A DNA stretch of 64,000 bases from SB11 sp037968475 (GCA_037968475.1 JBBKVO010000022.1:1-64000), one strand, 5' to 3'; counted from the first letter of the stretch, positions 17,849-28,353 are shown. Made by a program: numbers and translations. The notes: generated by a model not told the origin, from the sequence alone.

Positions 17849-18448
17849 ATGCAACCAAAGCAAATCCCCGTTTACAAACTAAAAATTACCGATGAAGACC
17901 CCGTTTCTGGTGTCGATTATGTAGCATTGGTAGATGTACCCGCTACTGAATTTAATTGGGTAGCCTTTGGCAAACAAAAACCCTTTGGGTTTACCACCCA
18001 AAACCCCGAACAACGTATTATTTGTGGAGCTCTTATGGTAGCCAACCTACCCATATACCGTCAAGAAGGAGACCGCGAGTACTACGTTGTTTTTGATAAA
18101 CCCACCATAAAAAGCGTTTGTTATAAATATTTCCGCAATCGCTTCACCGCCAATGTAAATGTAATGCACAATCCACAGCAAAAAGTGGGCGGGGTGTACA
18201 TGGTGCAAAGCTACCTTATTGATAAACAAAATGGCGTAAATGCCCCCGCATTTTATCCCGAATTGCCTGATGGTAGCTGGTTTGGCTGTTTTAAAGTAGA
18301 CAACCCGCAGGTGTGGGACAACTACATAAAAACAGGCAAGCTGCAAGGGTTTAGCGTAGAAGGAATGTTTGGCCAAATGCACGTAACCGATGCCTCGGAA
18401 ATTATCATCCAACAATTAATCGAAATTATTAAAAATGAAAATGACTAA
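17849..18448 (+). CDS. phage prohead protease, XkdF-like
   Basis: A 199-residue protein from the ATG at 17849, preferred over a TTG 18 bp upstream. The start (VYKLKITDEDPVSGVDYVAL) and the later block PDGSWFGCFKVDN...GKLQGFSVEGMF are characteristic of the XkdF-like putative phage serine proteases that process capsid precursors. It overlaps the next gene (scaffold) by 14 bp and precedes the major capsid gene, the normal order protease-scaffold-capsid. No phage genes lie directly upstream. The preceding 800 bp is repeat-rich spacer. Confidence 0.8.
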   Translation: MQPKQIPVYKLKITDEDPVSGVDYVALVDVPATEFNWVAFGKQKPFGFTTQNPEQRIICGALMVANLPIYRQEGDREYYVVFDKPTIKSVCYKYFRNRFTANVNVMHNPQQKVGGVYMVQSYLIDKQNGVNAPAFYPELPDGSWFGCFKVDNPQVWDNYIKTGKLQGFSVEGMFGQMHVTDASEIIIQQLIEIIKNEND

Positions 18449-19022
18449 AGACAAAATCCTGAATGCGATAGGAAACGACGCTTGGGATAAAATTAAAAAA
18501 CTGGCCTTTGGCGAACAACCTGCGGGCGATGTTACCGAAGCCACCCTTGCCGATGGAACACAAATTAGCTACACAGGCAAGTTGGCCGTAGGTACTGCCG
18601 TGATGGTAATTACCGAACAAGGCGAAGCCCCCATACCCGACGGCGAGTATGAAATGGAAGACGGTTCATCTTTCATCACCAAAAAAGGAAAAGTAGAAGT
18701 ACTTGTACCCAAAGAAAAAGCAGGTACAAGTAGCGGAGGTGGTAGTAAAGCCATAGGACAAGCCTCTGATTTAAAAGAAAAAATAGAGACTATGCGTCGC
18801 CAACACCAAAACAATGTAGTGGAGCTTACTGCCATAAAAAAGCAATTCAGTGCTATGCAAGCCGATAACAAAGCATTGCGCCAAAGCCTAAGCAATATTA
18901 GCCGTGTACTAGAAATACTGGTAGAAAGTACCCCCGAAGAATCTATGCGCAACCGCCAGTTTGCCCGCAACACCAGCACACTTAGCAAAGCCGACCGCAT
19001 TGCCGCGCTTTTGAAAAGCTGA
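18435..19022 (+). CDS. probable capsid scaffolding protein
   Basis: A 195-residue protein with no recognised family. Residues 35-95 form a beta-rich segment with glycine and aspartate. A Gly/Ser linker follows (about 97-105), then a coiled coil (115-165) and a basic end. Length, coiled coil and position between protease and capsid are those of a scaffold protein. The function is inferred from these. It overlaps the protease gene, so translation is probably coupled. Confidence 0.65.
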   Translation: MKMTKDKILNAIGNDAWDKIKKLAFGEQPAGDVTEATLADGTQISYTGKLAVGTAVMVITEQGEAPIPDGEYEMEDGSSFITKKGKVEVLVPKEKAGTSSGGGSKAIGQASDLKEKIETMRRQHQNNVVELTAIKKQFSAMQADNKALRQSLSNISRVLEILVESTPEESMRNRQFARNTSTLSKADRIAALLKS

Positions 19023-19145
19023 TTACTGGCCTTTAGCAGTTTGCTTTTAGCCTTTAGCAAAACCATTTTGCTTAACTCTGGCTAAAAGCCAAAGGCCAAC
19101 AGCTAATAACAAAAAATACTATCAACCCAAAACAAAAAATATTAA

Positions 19146-20117
19146 ATGAAACACAACACCATTCCAGGCTTGCTAAAGCACTCGTTTGCTTATAGCGTAA
19201 GCTCGCTCGACAATTATACCGAGCAAAACGTAGTTCCCTTGGTAACCAAATCGTTATTTGGTAGCCGCACCGCCGAACTTTTTCCTGTACAAACAGGTAT
19301 TAAATCGGCAGAAGTCATCAATATTATGGATGACCAAATTTATTTCCAAAGTGGTACAGGCTGTGGTTTTAGTGCCAGTGGCGACACCACCTTTACCCAA
19401 CGTACCATTACCGTTGGTCATCTTAAAGTAAACAAAAAATGGTGTCCTGATGAATTAGAAGCCAAATGGACACAATTTTTGTTAAACGCAGGTAGCTACT
19501 ATGAAACCTTAATACCCGAAGAAGCCCTTGCCGATTTTATGACCGCCACCATTGCACAAGAAATGGAAAAAGCCTATTGGAAAGGCGATACAGGCAGTGG
19601 CAACCCAAATTTGAACAAGTTTGACGGTTTTGTAAAAATTATTGATGCCGCAGGAACAGCCGTTGCAGGAAATACAGGCAGTGCCACCTCTATCACCACT
19701 GCCAATTCGGTAGCCATACACGATGCTATTATTACCGCATTACCCGCTAGTCTTTTGGATAAAGACGATGTAGTGGTATTAGAAGGCTGGGATACTTTCC
19801 GCAAGTTGGTTTTAGGACTTAAAAACGAAAACAACTTCTTTTACGATGCTGCCAGTCCAGATAAACACATTGCAGGCGAATTATTACTACCCGGTACTAA
19901 CATACGCGTAGTGGCTGTGCACGGCCTAAACGATACCAACCGCATTTTTGCAGGTCGCACAAGTAACTTCTTTATCGGTACCGACCTTTTGAACGACTAC
20001 GAAAACTTTAACATTTGGTACAGCAAAGACAACGACGAGGTACGTATGAAAGCTCGTTGGAAAGCAGGCGTACAAGTGGCATTCCCTAACGAAATTGTGC
20101 AGTACACTAACGCATAA
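19146..20117 (+). CDS. phage major capsid protein
   Basis: A 323-residue structural protein of Bacteroidota phage type. It has an N-arm, a KVNKKWCPDELEAKWTQ segment and a central EMEKAYWKGD-like helix. Later come GLNDTNRIFAGR and the C-terminal FNIWYSKDNDEVRMKARWKAG, matching the ending of many HK97-like major capsid proteins of this phylum from memory. No truncation is visible. It is preceded by protease and scaffold genes and an AAC-rich 120-bp leader. A complete capsid gene in a locus without replication genes fits a retained particle. Confidence 0.85.
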   Translation: MKHNTIPGLLKHSFAYSVSSLDNYTEQNVVPLVTKSLFGSRTAELFPVQTGIKSAEVINIMDDQIYFQSGTGCGFSASGDTTFTQRTITVGHLKVNKKWCPDELEAKWTQFLLNAGSYYETLIPEEALADFMTATIAQEMEKAYWKGDTGSGNPNLNKFDGFVKIIDAAGTAVAGNTGSATSITTANSVAIHDAIITALPASLLDKDDVVVLEGWDTFRKLVLGLKNENNFFYDAASPDKHIAGELLLPGTNIRVVAVHGLNDTNRIFAGRTSNFFIGTDLLNDYENFNIWYSKDNDEVRMKARWKAGVQVAFPNEIVQYTNA

Positions 20118-20234
20118 TTAGTTATCGGTTGATGGTTATTAGGGCTAAAGTTTAGCAAGATGATACGAACAACTATCAACCAATAACCAACAACAAATTT
20201 TAATAACCAATAACACAAAAACGAAACAAAAACC

Positions 20235-20762
20235 ATGTCATGTGCATTAACCACAGGCTTCACGTTGGATTGCCGCAACAGTAACGGCGGTATAGAAGCA
20301 GTATATTTTACAGAAATAGCCAACAAAGCAACATTTACATCAGCAAGCGGCTTAGTAAGCGCGTTTACCCTATCAACAGGCAAACAGTTTTTTAAATACG
20401 AATTGCGCAAGAAAACCAGTGTTTTTGAGCAAAACATACAAGTAAATAACGAAAACGGAACAGTTTTTTACGAGCAAACCCTAAGCGTAAAACTAGACAA
20501 GCTAGAAATTACTAAACGTAATGAAATATTACTATTAGCCCAAAACAACCTAATGGTTATTATAAAAGATAACAACGGTAAATACTGGCTAATGGGCGAG
20601 ACTCGCGGTGCATTGCTAAACGGCGGAAAAGGCAGCACAGGAACAGCTTATGGCGATATGAGCGGCTTTGAGCTAACCTTTATGGGCGAAGAGCCTGAAT
20701 TGGCCAAGCAGATAGATACCCAAAGTGTAACTATTGATACACTTACTTCACCTGCTGCATAA
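20235..20762 (+). CDS. phage structural protein, candidate tail tube
   Basis: A 175-residue beta-rich protein following the capsid gene. The stretch around residues 95-150 (LLLAQNNLMVIIKDNNGKYWLMG, then GTAYGDMSGFELTFMGEEPE) resembles small phage virion proteins that build tail tubes in Bacteroidota siphophages. The match is by general pattern only, so a head-decoration role remains possible. It ends block 1, and a strong terminator follows at 20816-20845. The 117-bp spacer before it contains AAC-rich repeats like those ahead of the other phage genes. Confidence 0.55.
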   Translation: MSCALTTGFTLDCRNSNGGIEAVYFTEIANKATFTSASGLVSAFTLSTGKQFFKYELRKKTSVFEQNIQVNNENGTVFYEQTLSVKLDKLEITKRNEILLLAQNNLMVIIKDNNGKYWLMGETRGALLNGGKGSTGTAYGDMSGFELTFMGEEPELAKQIDTQSVTIDTLTSPAA

Positions 20763-20815
20763 GCAAACTAAAATAGTGTAAGGGTTTTCACCTTCCATTT
20801 TTCCCTTACAAACCT

Positions 20816-20845
20816 AAAGCCCTGCTATATAGCAGGGCTTTTTTT
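20816..20845 (+). terminator. terminator of the capsid block
   Basis: AAAGCCCTGCTA pairs with TAGCAGGGCTTT in a perfect hairpin followed by T residues. It separates the phage genes from lemA. Confidence 0.85.
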
Positions 20846-20926
20846 GGTTTTGCAGTCGATATTTAATCGATTTGTTGCAATCAAAACCAAAAAAATCAGT
20901 AGTATTACAATAAAAAACAAAAGCCC

Positions 20927-21502
20927 ATGAATGCCCTAGTTGTAGTACTTGTAATTCTTTTATTAGTAATAATCGTTCCTCTTGTAATGCTAATGCGCAT
21001 ATATAACGAGTTGGTAAAAGAACGTGTTTTGGTTGATGAAGGCTGGAGCGGAATAGGCACTTACTTGCAAAAACGTCTTGATTTAATACCCAATTTAGTA
21101 GAAACCGTAAAAGGTTATGCCGCACATGAAAAAGATATATTAACCGAAATATCAAAGTGGCACAGTAGAGGTGTATCAGCCATAAATGCTGATGAGCAGC
21201 AACAAGTAGCCATAGGTTTAAGTTCAGCATTACGCAGTGTATTCTCTATCGCCCAAAACTATCCCGAATTAAAGGCCGATGCGCACTTTCAAAACCTGTA
21301 CTATACTCTTGATGAAATAGAAGATAATATTAACTCAGCACGCCGTTATTACAACGGTACTGTACGAGAATACAACCAATCGATAGCCGTATTTCCTAAG
21401 TTTTTTATAGCTAATGCATTTGGTTTTAAACCCAAAACCTTTTTTGCCGAACAACAAGAAGCCTATACGCCACCCAAAGTAAACTTTACAAGTAATAATT
21501 AG
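20927..21502 (+). CDS. lemA: LemA family protein
   Basis: A 191-residue membrane protein. A single N-terminal helix (residues 1-22) anchors a helical-bundle domain. The LemA block is clear: VDEGWSGIGTYLQKRLDLIPNLVETVKGYA (about 37-66), followed by further helices to about 170. The cellular role of LemA is poorly defined. In Bacteroidota it usually precedes a DUF2207 protein, as here 20 bp downstream, and the two may act together in the envelope. It belongs to the host chromosome, not to the neighbouring phage block. Confidence 0.9.
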   Translation: MNALVVVLVILLLVIIVPLVMLMRIYNELVKERVLVDEGWSGIGTYLQKRLDLIPNLVETVKGYAAHEKDILTEISKWHSRGVSAINADEQQQVAIGLSSALRSVFSIAQNYPELKADAHFQNLYYTLDEIEDNINSARRYYNGTVREYNQSIAVFPKFFIANAFGFKPKTFFAEQQEAYTPPKVNFTSNN

Positions 21503-21522
21503 TTATTTAACTAAATTGTATA

Positions 21523-23886
21523 ATGCTAAAAAGGTTCTCAATACTAGCCGTAGTAATTATTTTTTGTTCATTATCACTTAATGCACAAAAAACTAAATAC
21601 CCGTATAGTCCTTCTATTACACATTTTTTTAGTGATGAGCAGATAGATTCACTACACAAGCAAGCAGTTTGGGAAGCCTTTAAAACCAACCAAGTGCCCT
21701 ATGCAATTTTTGAAGAACGTTATCCAGTATTGAAAGACAATATTTATTCATTCAGTAAAAAAAGAATAAATATACAGCTGAATAACTTAAAAGATAAGTA
21801 CGGTATACTATCAAAAATACCAAAACACGTACTTGAATACGAAGCAGCAAAAGACGACATTGAGTATGCTATTATAAATACTATACGTGAAGACCTGCCT
21901 GAAACTCCCTCGCTTGCGGTATTACTTAATTATCAGGCTTCTGATAAAATAAATAGTTTTAATAGTGATGTAAGCGTATTACCCAATGGAAAACTAAATA
22001 TTGTAGAAACTATAAAAATATACAATACTGCCGAAGGCATAAACTACGAGTATACCCCCGATGGAGGCAAATACACCATTGAAGCAATTAGCAACGATAT
22101 AAAACGCGGTATAGTGCGCTACATACCTAGCGAATACTATTGGAAAAACGGATTAAACCAAAGCACTTGGGTGTTGGTTGATAGTGTTACAAGAAACGGA
22201 CAAGCAGAGCCATTTAAAAATGAAGATAAAGAAGGCTCAAGAGTTTTATATATAGGCGACCCCGATAATAATCTTGAAACGGGGTATCACACCTACAAAA
22301 TATATTATACATCCTCAAACATCATTCATTTTGATAAAGATTACGATGAATTATACCTAAATGTTAACGGTACAGGATGGAATATGGCCATTGATACCGT
22401 TAGCTGCACAGTACATTTACCACAAGGGGCGTCGCCCATATCAAATGCGTGTTATACAGGTGCGTATGGAAGCACCCAAAGCAAATGTACCAATAGCACC
22501 AATTACGAAAATAGCACTATAACCTTTACCACTACCGTTCCCCTACAAAAAGGGCAAGGGCTAACCATCTCAACCTCGTGGCCAAAGGGATTTGTTACAA
22601 AACCCGGCAAAGGCGAGTTTTGGTTTTTGACGTTTTTTACCAATTTTGGCCCACTATTTATTTTTGTTATAGGTATATACCTGTTTGTTAGGGCAGTACT
22701 AATTAGGGTATATGTAAACTACCTTCAAAAAAAGGCAGGCAATGTTATACCACAGTTCGATCCTCCGCAAAACCTCGACCCTGCCTCGATGTCGTTTTTT
22801 CTTAAAAAAGAACACGCCGCAAAAAACACCATTGCTGCATTGGTTGATTTGGCCGTGTATAAACACATTGATATTGAGATAGAAAAGCAAGATAATAACC
22901 AATATTATAAAATAAACTCACCCAAAGAAACCTACAAGGGCAGACCCGGCAATCACCATGTTTTTGAAAAAGAAGTATTGTTGATAACCAACGAAACGAT
23001 AAGCGAAAAAAATGGCAATGCCGCAATGGCCTATTTTAATGATGTGGTAGAAAACTATACCCAGAAATTTTTCTTTACTAAAGACCCCAATAGCGGAGTT
23101 AAAACATTTAAGTACATAAAAAATAAAAAATACCGTACATGGTTTTCTAAATTTCTTTTTTATACCGCGCTTATACTTAGTGGATCGTTAACCATAGTAC
23201 AATATATGGCCGACGCATATACCTATACCTACTTTTTTATTGGCCTAGTACTGTTATATATAGCTGTTTTTAGAATAAAACTAGAGTTTCATCTTTTAAC
23301 CCCTGAAGGATTTAAATTAAAAGATGAAATTAACGGGTTTAAACTGTTTTTGAAAACGGCCGATGAACACCGACTGGATATTATAAACCGACCTGATGCC
23401 AACCTATTGCTTGAAAGGTATTTGCCCTATGCCATAGCGTTGGATTGTGAGCTAGAATGGGTAGAGAAATTTAGTGATGCAATTGCCCCATCGCTGGCAC
23501 TGGCAAACGATGGATTGCCCGGTTACTATACTCCTGCCCAAAGACCGTATGCCACCAGCGCCTACTGGATGTTGGTAATGCAACACAGTAGCCATATTTA
23601 CTACCGTGATTATATGCAGCAAAAAGTGGATAACCTGCGCCACCAAATGCCCAATTATCCTGATATTGATATTTTGCGGCCTGAAACGCGTAAAAAAGCC
23701 TTTTGGGAAAGAGTTAAAGCTTCGGCAAATACACCTCGCGATAAAACAAGTTGGACTATTGGCGGAGATTATACCAATTCATCTAGCAATAGCAGCTCAT
23801 CATCAAGCAGCAGAAGTTCGTCGCCCTCACGCGGTGGCGGCTTTAGCGGCGGCGGAGCATCAGGTGGTGGCGGTGGTGGTTGGTAA
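21523..23886 (+). CDS. DUF2207 membrane protein with Ser/Gly-rich tail
   Basis: A 787-residue protein with a signal peptide ending at LNAQ (about residue 22). A large exported domain (about 140-370) is followed by transmembrane helices near 372-392 and at about 540-585. A conserved DUF2207 region runs to about 710. The last 40 residues are serine-rich and then glycine-rich, ending GGGW. It pairs with LemA in a two-gene unit. No enzymatic activity is established for the family, and the polyglycine end may be a flexible surface tail. Confidence 0.85.
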   Translation: MLKRFSILAVVIIFCSLSLNAQKTKYPYSPSITHFFSDEQIDSLHKQAVWEAFKTNQVPYAIFEERYPVLKDNIYSFSKKRINIQLNNLKDKYGILSKIPKHVLEYEAAKDDIEYAIINTIREDLPETPSLAVLLNYQASDKINSFNSDVSVLPNGKLNIVETIKIYNTAEGINYEYTPDGGKYTIEAISNDIKRGIVRYIPSEYYWKNGLNQSTWVLVDSVTRNGQAEPFKNEDKEGSRVLYIGDPDNNLETGYHTYKIYYTSSNIIHFDKDYDELYLNVNGTGWNMAIDTVSCTVHLPQGASPISNACYTGAYGSTQSKCTNSTNYENSTITFTTTVPLQKGQGLTISTSWPKGFVTKPGKGEFWFLTFFTNFGPLFIFVIGIYLFVRAVLIRVYVNYLQKKAGNVIPQFDPPQNLDPASMSFFLKKEHAAKNTIAALVDLAVYKHIDIEIEKQDNNQYYKINSPKETYKGRPGNHHVFEKEVLLITNETISEKNGNAAMAYFNDVVENYTQKFFFTKDPNSGVKTFKYIKNKKYRTWFSKFLFYTALILSGSLTIVQYMADAYTYTYFFIGLVLLYIAVFRIKLEFHLLTPEGFKLKDEINGFKLFLKTADEHRLDIINRPDANLLLERYLPYAIALDCELEWVEKFSDAIAPSLALANDGLPGYYTPAQRPYATSAYWMLVMQHSSHIYYRDYMQQKVDNLRHQMPNYPDIDILRPETRKKAFWERVKASANTPRDKTSWTIGGDYTNSSSNSSSSSSSRSSSPSRGGGFSGGGASGGGGGGW

Positions 23887-23953
23887 ATCATTTGCCATTT
23901 TACATTTACCAATAATCATTTACTATTTATATAAACTATTACCCAGCGTTCGT

Positions 23954-24227
23954 CATTGCGCGCTGTCATCCCGAACTTGTTTCGGGATCTCGCTCTGTAT
24001 TACACATGAATTGGGCAATGAGATGCCGACCTACGTCGGCATGACGGGGAATGGGTGCGCTTCCGTCCAAAGCAAAAGTAAAGGGTATGCAAAGCCAGTC
24101 ATTCCCTCGAAAGAGGGAATCTGTGCGTGGGCATAATGATTACCCAACAGCACACAGATTCTAAATCAAGTTGAGAATGACACCCACCGCACTGTGTCTC
24201 GACTTCGCTCGACATGACACACAATGC
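23954..24227 (+). repeat. intergenic repeat, copy 1
   Basis: This repeat block contains small palindromes such as cgacctacgtcgg and a gaaagaggg-type hairpin. A second copy begins at 24228, with a shared period of about 314 bp. It has no gene. Short open frames here are chance products of the repeat. Confidence 0.75.
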
Positions 24228-24585
24228 GCGCTGTCATCCTGAGCGAAGTCGAAGGGTGTGCGGCAGCCAGTCATCCTGTCCGCCAGCTGGCGGATTCAGG
24301 ATCTCGCTCTGTATTACACGTGAATTGGGCAATGAGATGCCGACCTACGTCGGCATGACGGGGAATGGGTGCGCTGCCATCCAAAGCAAAAGCAAAGGGT
24401 GTGCAAAGCCAGTCATTCCCTCGAAAGAGGGAATCTGTGCGTGGGCATAATGATTACCCAACAGCACACAGATTCTCAATCAAGTTGAGAATGACACCCA
24501 CCGCACTGTGTCTCGACTTCGCTCGACATGACACACAATGCGCGCTGTCATCCTGAGCGAAGTCGAAGGGCGGGTGAGAATGCCT
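24228..24585 (+). repeat. intergenic repeat, copy 2
   Basis: This is the second copy of the 23954-24227 unit, with a small insertion near 24270-24300 and otherwise close identity. Related sequence without the full unit recurs at 43976-44100. The whole 23887-24631 gap holds only these repeats. Confidence 0.75.
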
Positions 24586-24631
24586 TCTTAGGCAATCGAA
24601 GCAATCTGTGGCCTTTTTGTAATTTCGTATT

Positions 24632-27600
24632 TTAGGCTTTGCCCTCTACTATAGCTATTTCTTCGGCGGTGAGGTTGTATAGCTGGTATACCAATTGGTC
24701 TATTTCTTTTTCCCATGCTGTAGTATCGGCCTGCGGGTTTTCTTTTTTGGCGGTGAGGATTTTATCGACTAAGATTTCGATACCCTTTGTCTCTTTAGTT
24801 TGAACATTGGGCACAGCAAACTGCAAAATATCCCGTATCATTATTTGAGGAAATGTGTCACTTTCACTAATCTGAAATTTCTTTTTAAAATACCAGCCAA
24901 TAAAAAATGAATTTAAAACACCCAAAAGACTTTTATAAGTAATTTTTGCTTCATTAGGCAATAACTTTAGAACAAAAAGCAATGTATTACAATAGGATGT
25001 ATATGGAATATAATTAGCTATTAATCTATCGGAAGTAATCTTTCTAATTAAAATTTTTTCTCCTTCAAATTTTTCGGGAGTCCTAGGTTCAGCAAGCCAC
25101 TTTCCATAAAAAATCCAGTTATTATTATTCCATAAAAGATGATATCTATTTATATGCTTGCCATCAAAAAAAGGTAACCAATTTTGATTTTCCATATTAA
25201 CAGACGTAAAAGGCTTATTCGTTCTTATTTCTTCAGTTTGCGGAGGGCTTCCTTTTCCCACTTGATATACTTTTATACCATAAAATATTTCTGCAAAAGA
25301 GTTTATTTCAGGATAATCACTATCAATTCTATCAATAATTAATAGCTCGTCTGTATTACTCTGAAGATTAAATGTCTTTTGTTTAAGCCATATTTCAGAG
25401 TTTATTTCAAAATACTTTGATGGAAAATTAAGATTATCAATAATATCTCTTTTATCAAAAATCTTTACCCGTATATTATTTTTAGTGAATGTATCTATCT
25501 TTTTATAAAATAGTAAAATTGTGTCTACAGTAGCATTTGCAAAAACATTAGCGGGTAACAAAACTAATTCTTCAATTACAGTATTTTTTAAAACAAACAA
25601 ACGCGCAGCCTCAGTAAAACCAAGATTAAGTATTGTATCAGGTATTATATACCCAAACTTACCTCCCAATTTAAGGATATTATATGCCCTTTCGATAAAT
25701 AGAGTATAGCTTTCTCCTCTCCAATTAAATGTTTTATAATCATTTTCAAATGGCAAGCCTGATTTCTTACTAAAATTAACTCCGTAGGGAGGGTTACCAA
25801 CTACTATATCAAACCCCACAAAATCGCCCTCTTCATTCAACACTTCGGGAAACTCAAACCGCCATTCAAAGGCATTGCGGTATAGGGTGCCGCTTTCGGC
25901 ATCGTCCAGTTCTTTTTCTTTTTGCTCAAGCAATAACTCCAAGCGGCGTTGCTCCAACTTGCGTTTGCTCTCGTCCATTTTTTTACCAAAAAGGTCATAG
26001 GCATTTTTGGCCAGCTCCAACTGTCCGCGTATTTCAGATAGTTTTTTACGTCGCGGGTCGGTAGTGTATATGGTTTGGGTATATTGCTGTTTTATCTCGT
26101 CAATAAGCTGTGTTAGTTCTGCCTTTTCATCGCGGTTGCGGGTTTTGTGGTAGGTGTCTACCAGCAGGCGGTAGGTTTGCAGGTTAAATTTTTGCTTGCT
26201 AAAAGAGGCTTTCAAATCGGCATCCAGCGCAAAACGGCTTAGCAGGCTATTGCCACATTTTATGTTTATATCAATATTGGGCAGGGTTTCAAGCTCTGCA
26301 TACCCTCCATCGGGTTTGTAATAGGCGTTTTTAAGCAACTCTATCCACAAGCGCAGGCGGCATATCTTTACACTGTTGGGGTTTATATCTACACCAAACA
26401 GGCAGTTTTCTATCAGCGTTTGTTTTTCATAAAAAAGGGTTTGCTGCAAGCGTTGGGTTTCTTTACCAGCGGGTTTGCTGCCTGCCATTTTGTAGGCAAA
26501 AAATTCGCCGTTGGTATCGGTTACGGCTAGTTCGTCGTTGGCTATTTCAATATCCCAGCCGTGCAGTAGTTGGCCTTTTTCATCGGCCAGTATGCCCAAA
26601 TCGGCTTTTATGGCTATTAGCTCGTTTAGCGCACTTACCAAAAAGTGGCCGCTGCCCACGGCAGGGTCGCAAATGTGCAGGCTGTTTATCAGTTGGTTGT
26701 CGTGCAGTATTTGTGCGGGCTTTTTGCGGCCAGCCAAAAGGTTTTTCAGGTGGTCGTAATCTTCGGCTTGCCAGTTGTGCGCCTCGTTAAATTTTTGCAC
26801 TACGGCGGGGCGTATAGCTTGGCGGCACATATACATGGTAATAAAACCGGGGGTGTATATGCTACCGTCTTTATAGCCGTTAATTTTTTCAAACACTTTG
26901 CCCAGCACGCTGGCGTTTATAAGGCTTCGGCCTGTGTCTTCCTGTATGTCTTCTCCTGCTTCACTGGCAAAATCGTAGGCATCCAAAAACCTAAAAATAT
27001 AATCAAGGGTGGCCAGCTCAGGGGTTTTCTTTTTTTCGCTTTTCAGTATGCCGTTGGTATATATTTCTACAGCTTGGGTATTATCAAGGGCACTTATATC
27101 AATGGCTTCGCTTTCCAACTCGCTAATTTCAAACAACGAACTATTAAGGTAGGGTACTAAGGCATATTTGGGGGCAATTTCTTGCCTGCGCTGCGCAATG
27201 GGTTTTGCCAACACATCATGAAAAAGGGTAAAAAGTTCATCAAAATCGTGCAGGGTAGCACTGTTTAAAAACCTATATTGTTTATTACCGTTGTGGTAGC
27301 TTACCAATTGCCCTTCAAGCAGTTTTAAAAACAGCAGGCGGTTTATCCATGTAATACACAGCTCAAGCGCAACACCAAACAATTGCTCGTTTTTTGTAGC
27401 CCCGTATGTAGATGGGGTAGTGATGCGGCTTAAACGATTTTTAGTTTCTATTTTGGCTATTGCCATCTCTACCAGCGAACCGCTTTGGCGGCCATCTTCA
27501 ACACGGCGTATAATGGTTTTACTGCCCTCTTTGTGTTCTTCAAGCCCAATAATGTGCAACAGCTCGCGATAAAATTTATCATTTAGCGCATTGCTATCAT

Positions 27601-28312
27601 TAGCAAAGGGCACTTTTAGTAAATGTTGCGGCGATAGTATTTTATACAGGGCTATTAGCTTGCGGTTGTCTTCGGCCTCATCACTGTGCAGCAGCTTTTC
27701 ATAATCGCGTATATCAAAATATGCACAGGGAATTTCAGCCTCAAGCTTGTTTATTATTTTTGCTGTTTCTTCGTAAAAAAATTTAGTATCTTTTTTATCA
27801 GTGGTATAGGTTTTATATAGCTTTTTTAGGGCTACATTACGGTATATGTGTTTATCAAATGTATTGGCATCAAAAATATAATACTGGTATATGTTGGTTA
27901 TAACCAGTTGTTTTAATTCGGCGTTGGCTTTGGTTTCGCGTTCATCAAAATAATATAATATAAGCTCGTGCAGGGCTTTGGCATTGGGCTTTTCTGCACT
28001 TAGCATTTCAGCTTTGTTGCTGGGCTTTTTAGCCTCTACAATAACACCCGCAGGGGTTTTATTATCACTACCCAAACGTATTACAAGGTCTTTATCTTCA
28101 CTTACATTTATTTCGTATTCGCTTTTATAAAAGGTATCGCGCAAAAAATCGCGCAGGTGGTTTTTTTGGTTTTCCTCACGCTCAATCTCATCAACCTTGC
28201 CCAACAATGCTAAAAGGTTTTGCCTAAACAGCTTTATATCGCTGTGCAAAGGACGCTGACGCAAGTATGCTTTATCAAGTATTCGTTTGGGTTGTAGCGG
28301 ATTTAATATCAT
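24632..28312 (-). CDS. type IIG restriction-modification enzyme (Eco57I-like)
   Basis: A 1226-residue single-chain enzyme combining nuclease, adenine methyltransferase and target recognition. The N-terminus has a PD-ExK-like core (D75, E93-A-K95 in VIVEAKKPS). The methyltransferase has DPAVGSGHF at 549-557 and catalytic NPPYG at about 840-844. The C-terminal 350 residues should recognise DNA. It methylates and cuts without a separate subunit. It stands alone on the minus strand between phage blocks 1 and 2. A TATTTTTG box at 28323-28330 lies just before the ATG, so the leader is very short. Confidence 0.9.
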   Translation of the reverse strand: MILNPLQPKRILDKAYLRQRPLHSDIKLFRQNLLALLGKVDEIEREENQKNHLRDFLRDTFYKSEYEINVSEDKDLVIRLGSDNKTPAGVIVEAKKPSNKAEMLSAEKPNAKALHELILYYFDERETKANAELKQLVITNIYQYYIFDANTFDKHIYRNVALKKLYKTYTTDKKDTKFFYEETAKIINKLEAEIPCAYFDIRDYEKLLHSDEAEDNRKLIALYKILSPQHLLKVPFANDSNALNDKFYRELLHIIGLEEHKEGSKTIIRRVEDGRQSGSLVEMAIAKIETKNRLSRITTPSTYGATKNEQLFGVALELCITWINRLLFLKLLEGQLVSYHNGNKQYRFLNSATLHDFDELFTLFHDVLAKPIAQRRQEIAPKYALVPYLNSSLFEISELESEAIDISALDNTQAVEIYTNGILKSEKKKTPELATLDYIFRFLDAYDFASEAGEDIQEDTGRSLINASVLGKVFEKINGYKDGSIYTPGFITMYMCRQAIRPAVVQKFNEAHNWQAEDYDHLKNLLAGRKKPAQILHDNQLINSLHICDPAVGSGHFLVSALNELIAIKADLGILADEKGQLLHGWDIEIANDELAVTDTNGEFFAYKMAGSKPAGKETQRLQQTLFYEKQTLIENCLFGVDINPNSVKICRLRLWIELLKNAYYKPDGGYAELETLPNIDINIKCGNSLLSRFALDADLKASFSKQKFNLQTYRLLVDTYHKTRNRDEKAELTQLIDEIKQQYTQTIYTTDPRRKKLSEIRGQLELAKNAYDLFGKKMDESKRKLEQRRLELLLEQKEKELDDAESGTLYRNAFEWRFEFPEVLNEEGDFVGFDIVVGNPPYGVNFSKKSGLPFENDYKTFNWRGESYTLFIERAYNILKLGGKFGYIIPDTILNLGFTEAARLFVLKNTVIEELVLLPANVFANATVDTILLFYKKIDTFTKNNIRVKIFDKRDIIDNLNFPSKYFEINSEIWLKQKTFNLQSNTDELLIIDRIDSDYPEINSFAEIFYGIKVYQVGKGSPPQTEEIRTNKPFTSVNMENQNWLPFFDGKHINRYHLLWNNNNWIFYGKWLAEPRTPEKFEGEKILIRKITSDRLIANYIPYTSYCNTLLFVLKLLPNEAKITYKSLLGVLNSFFIGWYFKKKFQISESDTFPQIMIRDILQFAVPNVQTKETKGIEILVDKILTAKKENPQADTTAWEKEIDQLVYQLYNLTAEEIAIVEGKA

Positions 28313-28353
28313 CGTAAAAAAACAAAAATAACAAACATTTAATCATTTAGCAT

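Noticed and set aside
23606..24556. Three short open frames in and beside the repeats
   Set aside because: They consist of repeated palindromic sequence, share near-identical peptides because the DNA repeats, and partly overlap the DUF2207 gene in another frame.
26511..27160. Plus-strand frames inside the type IIG gene
   Set aside because: They are antisense shadows of a long, motif-bearing gene.
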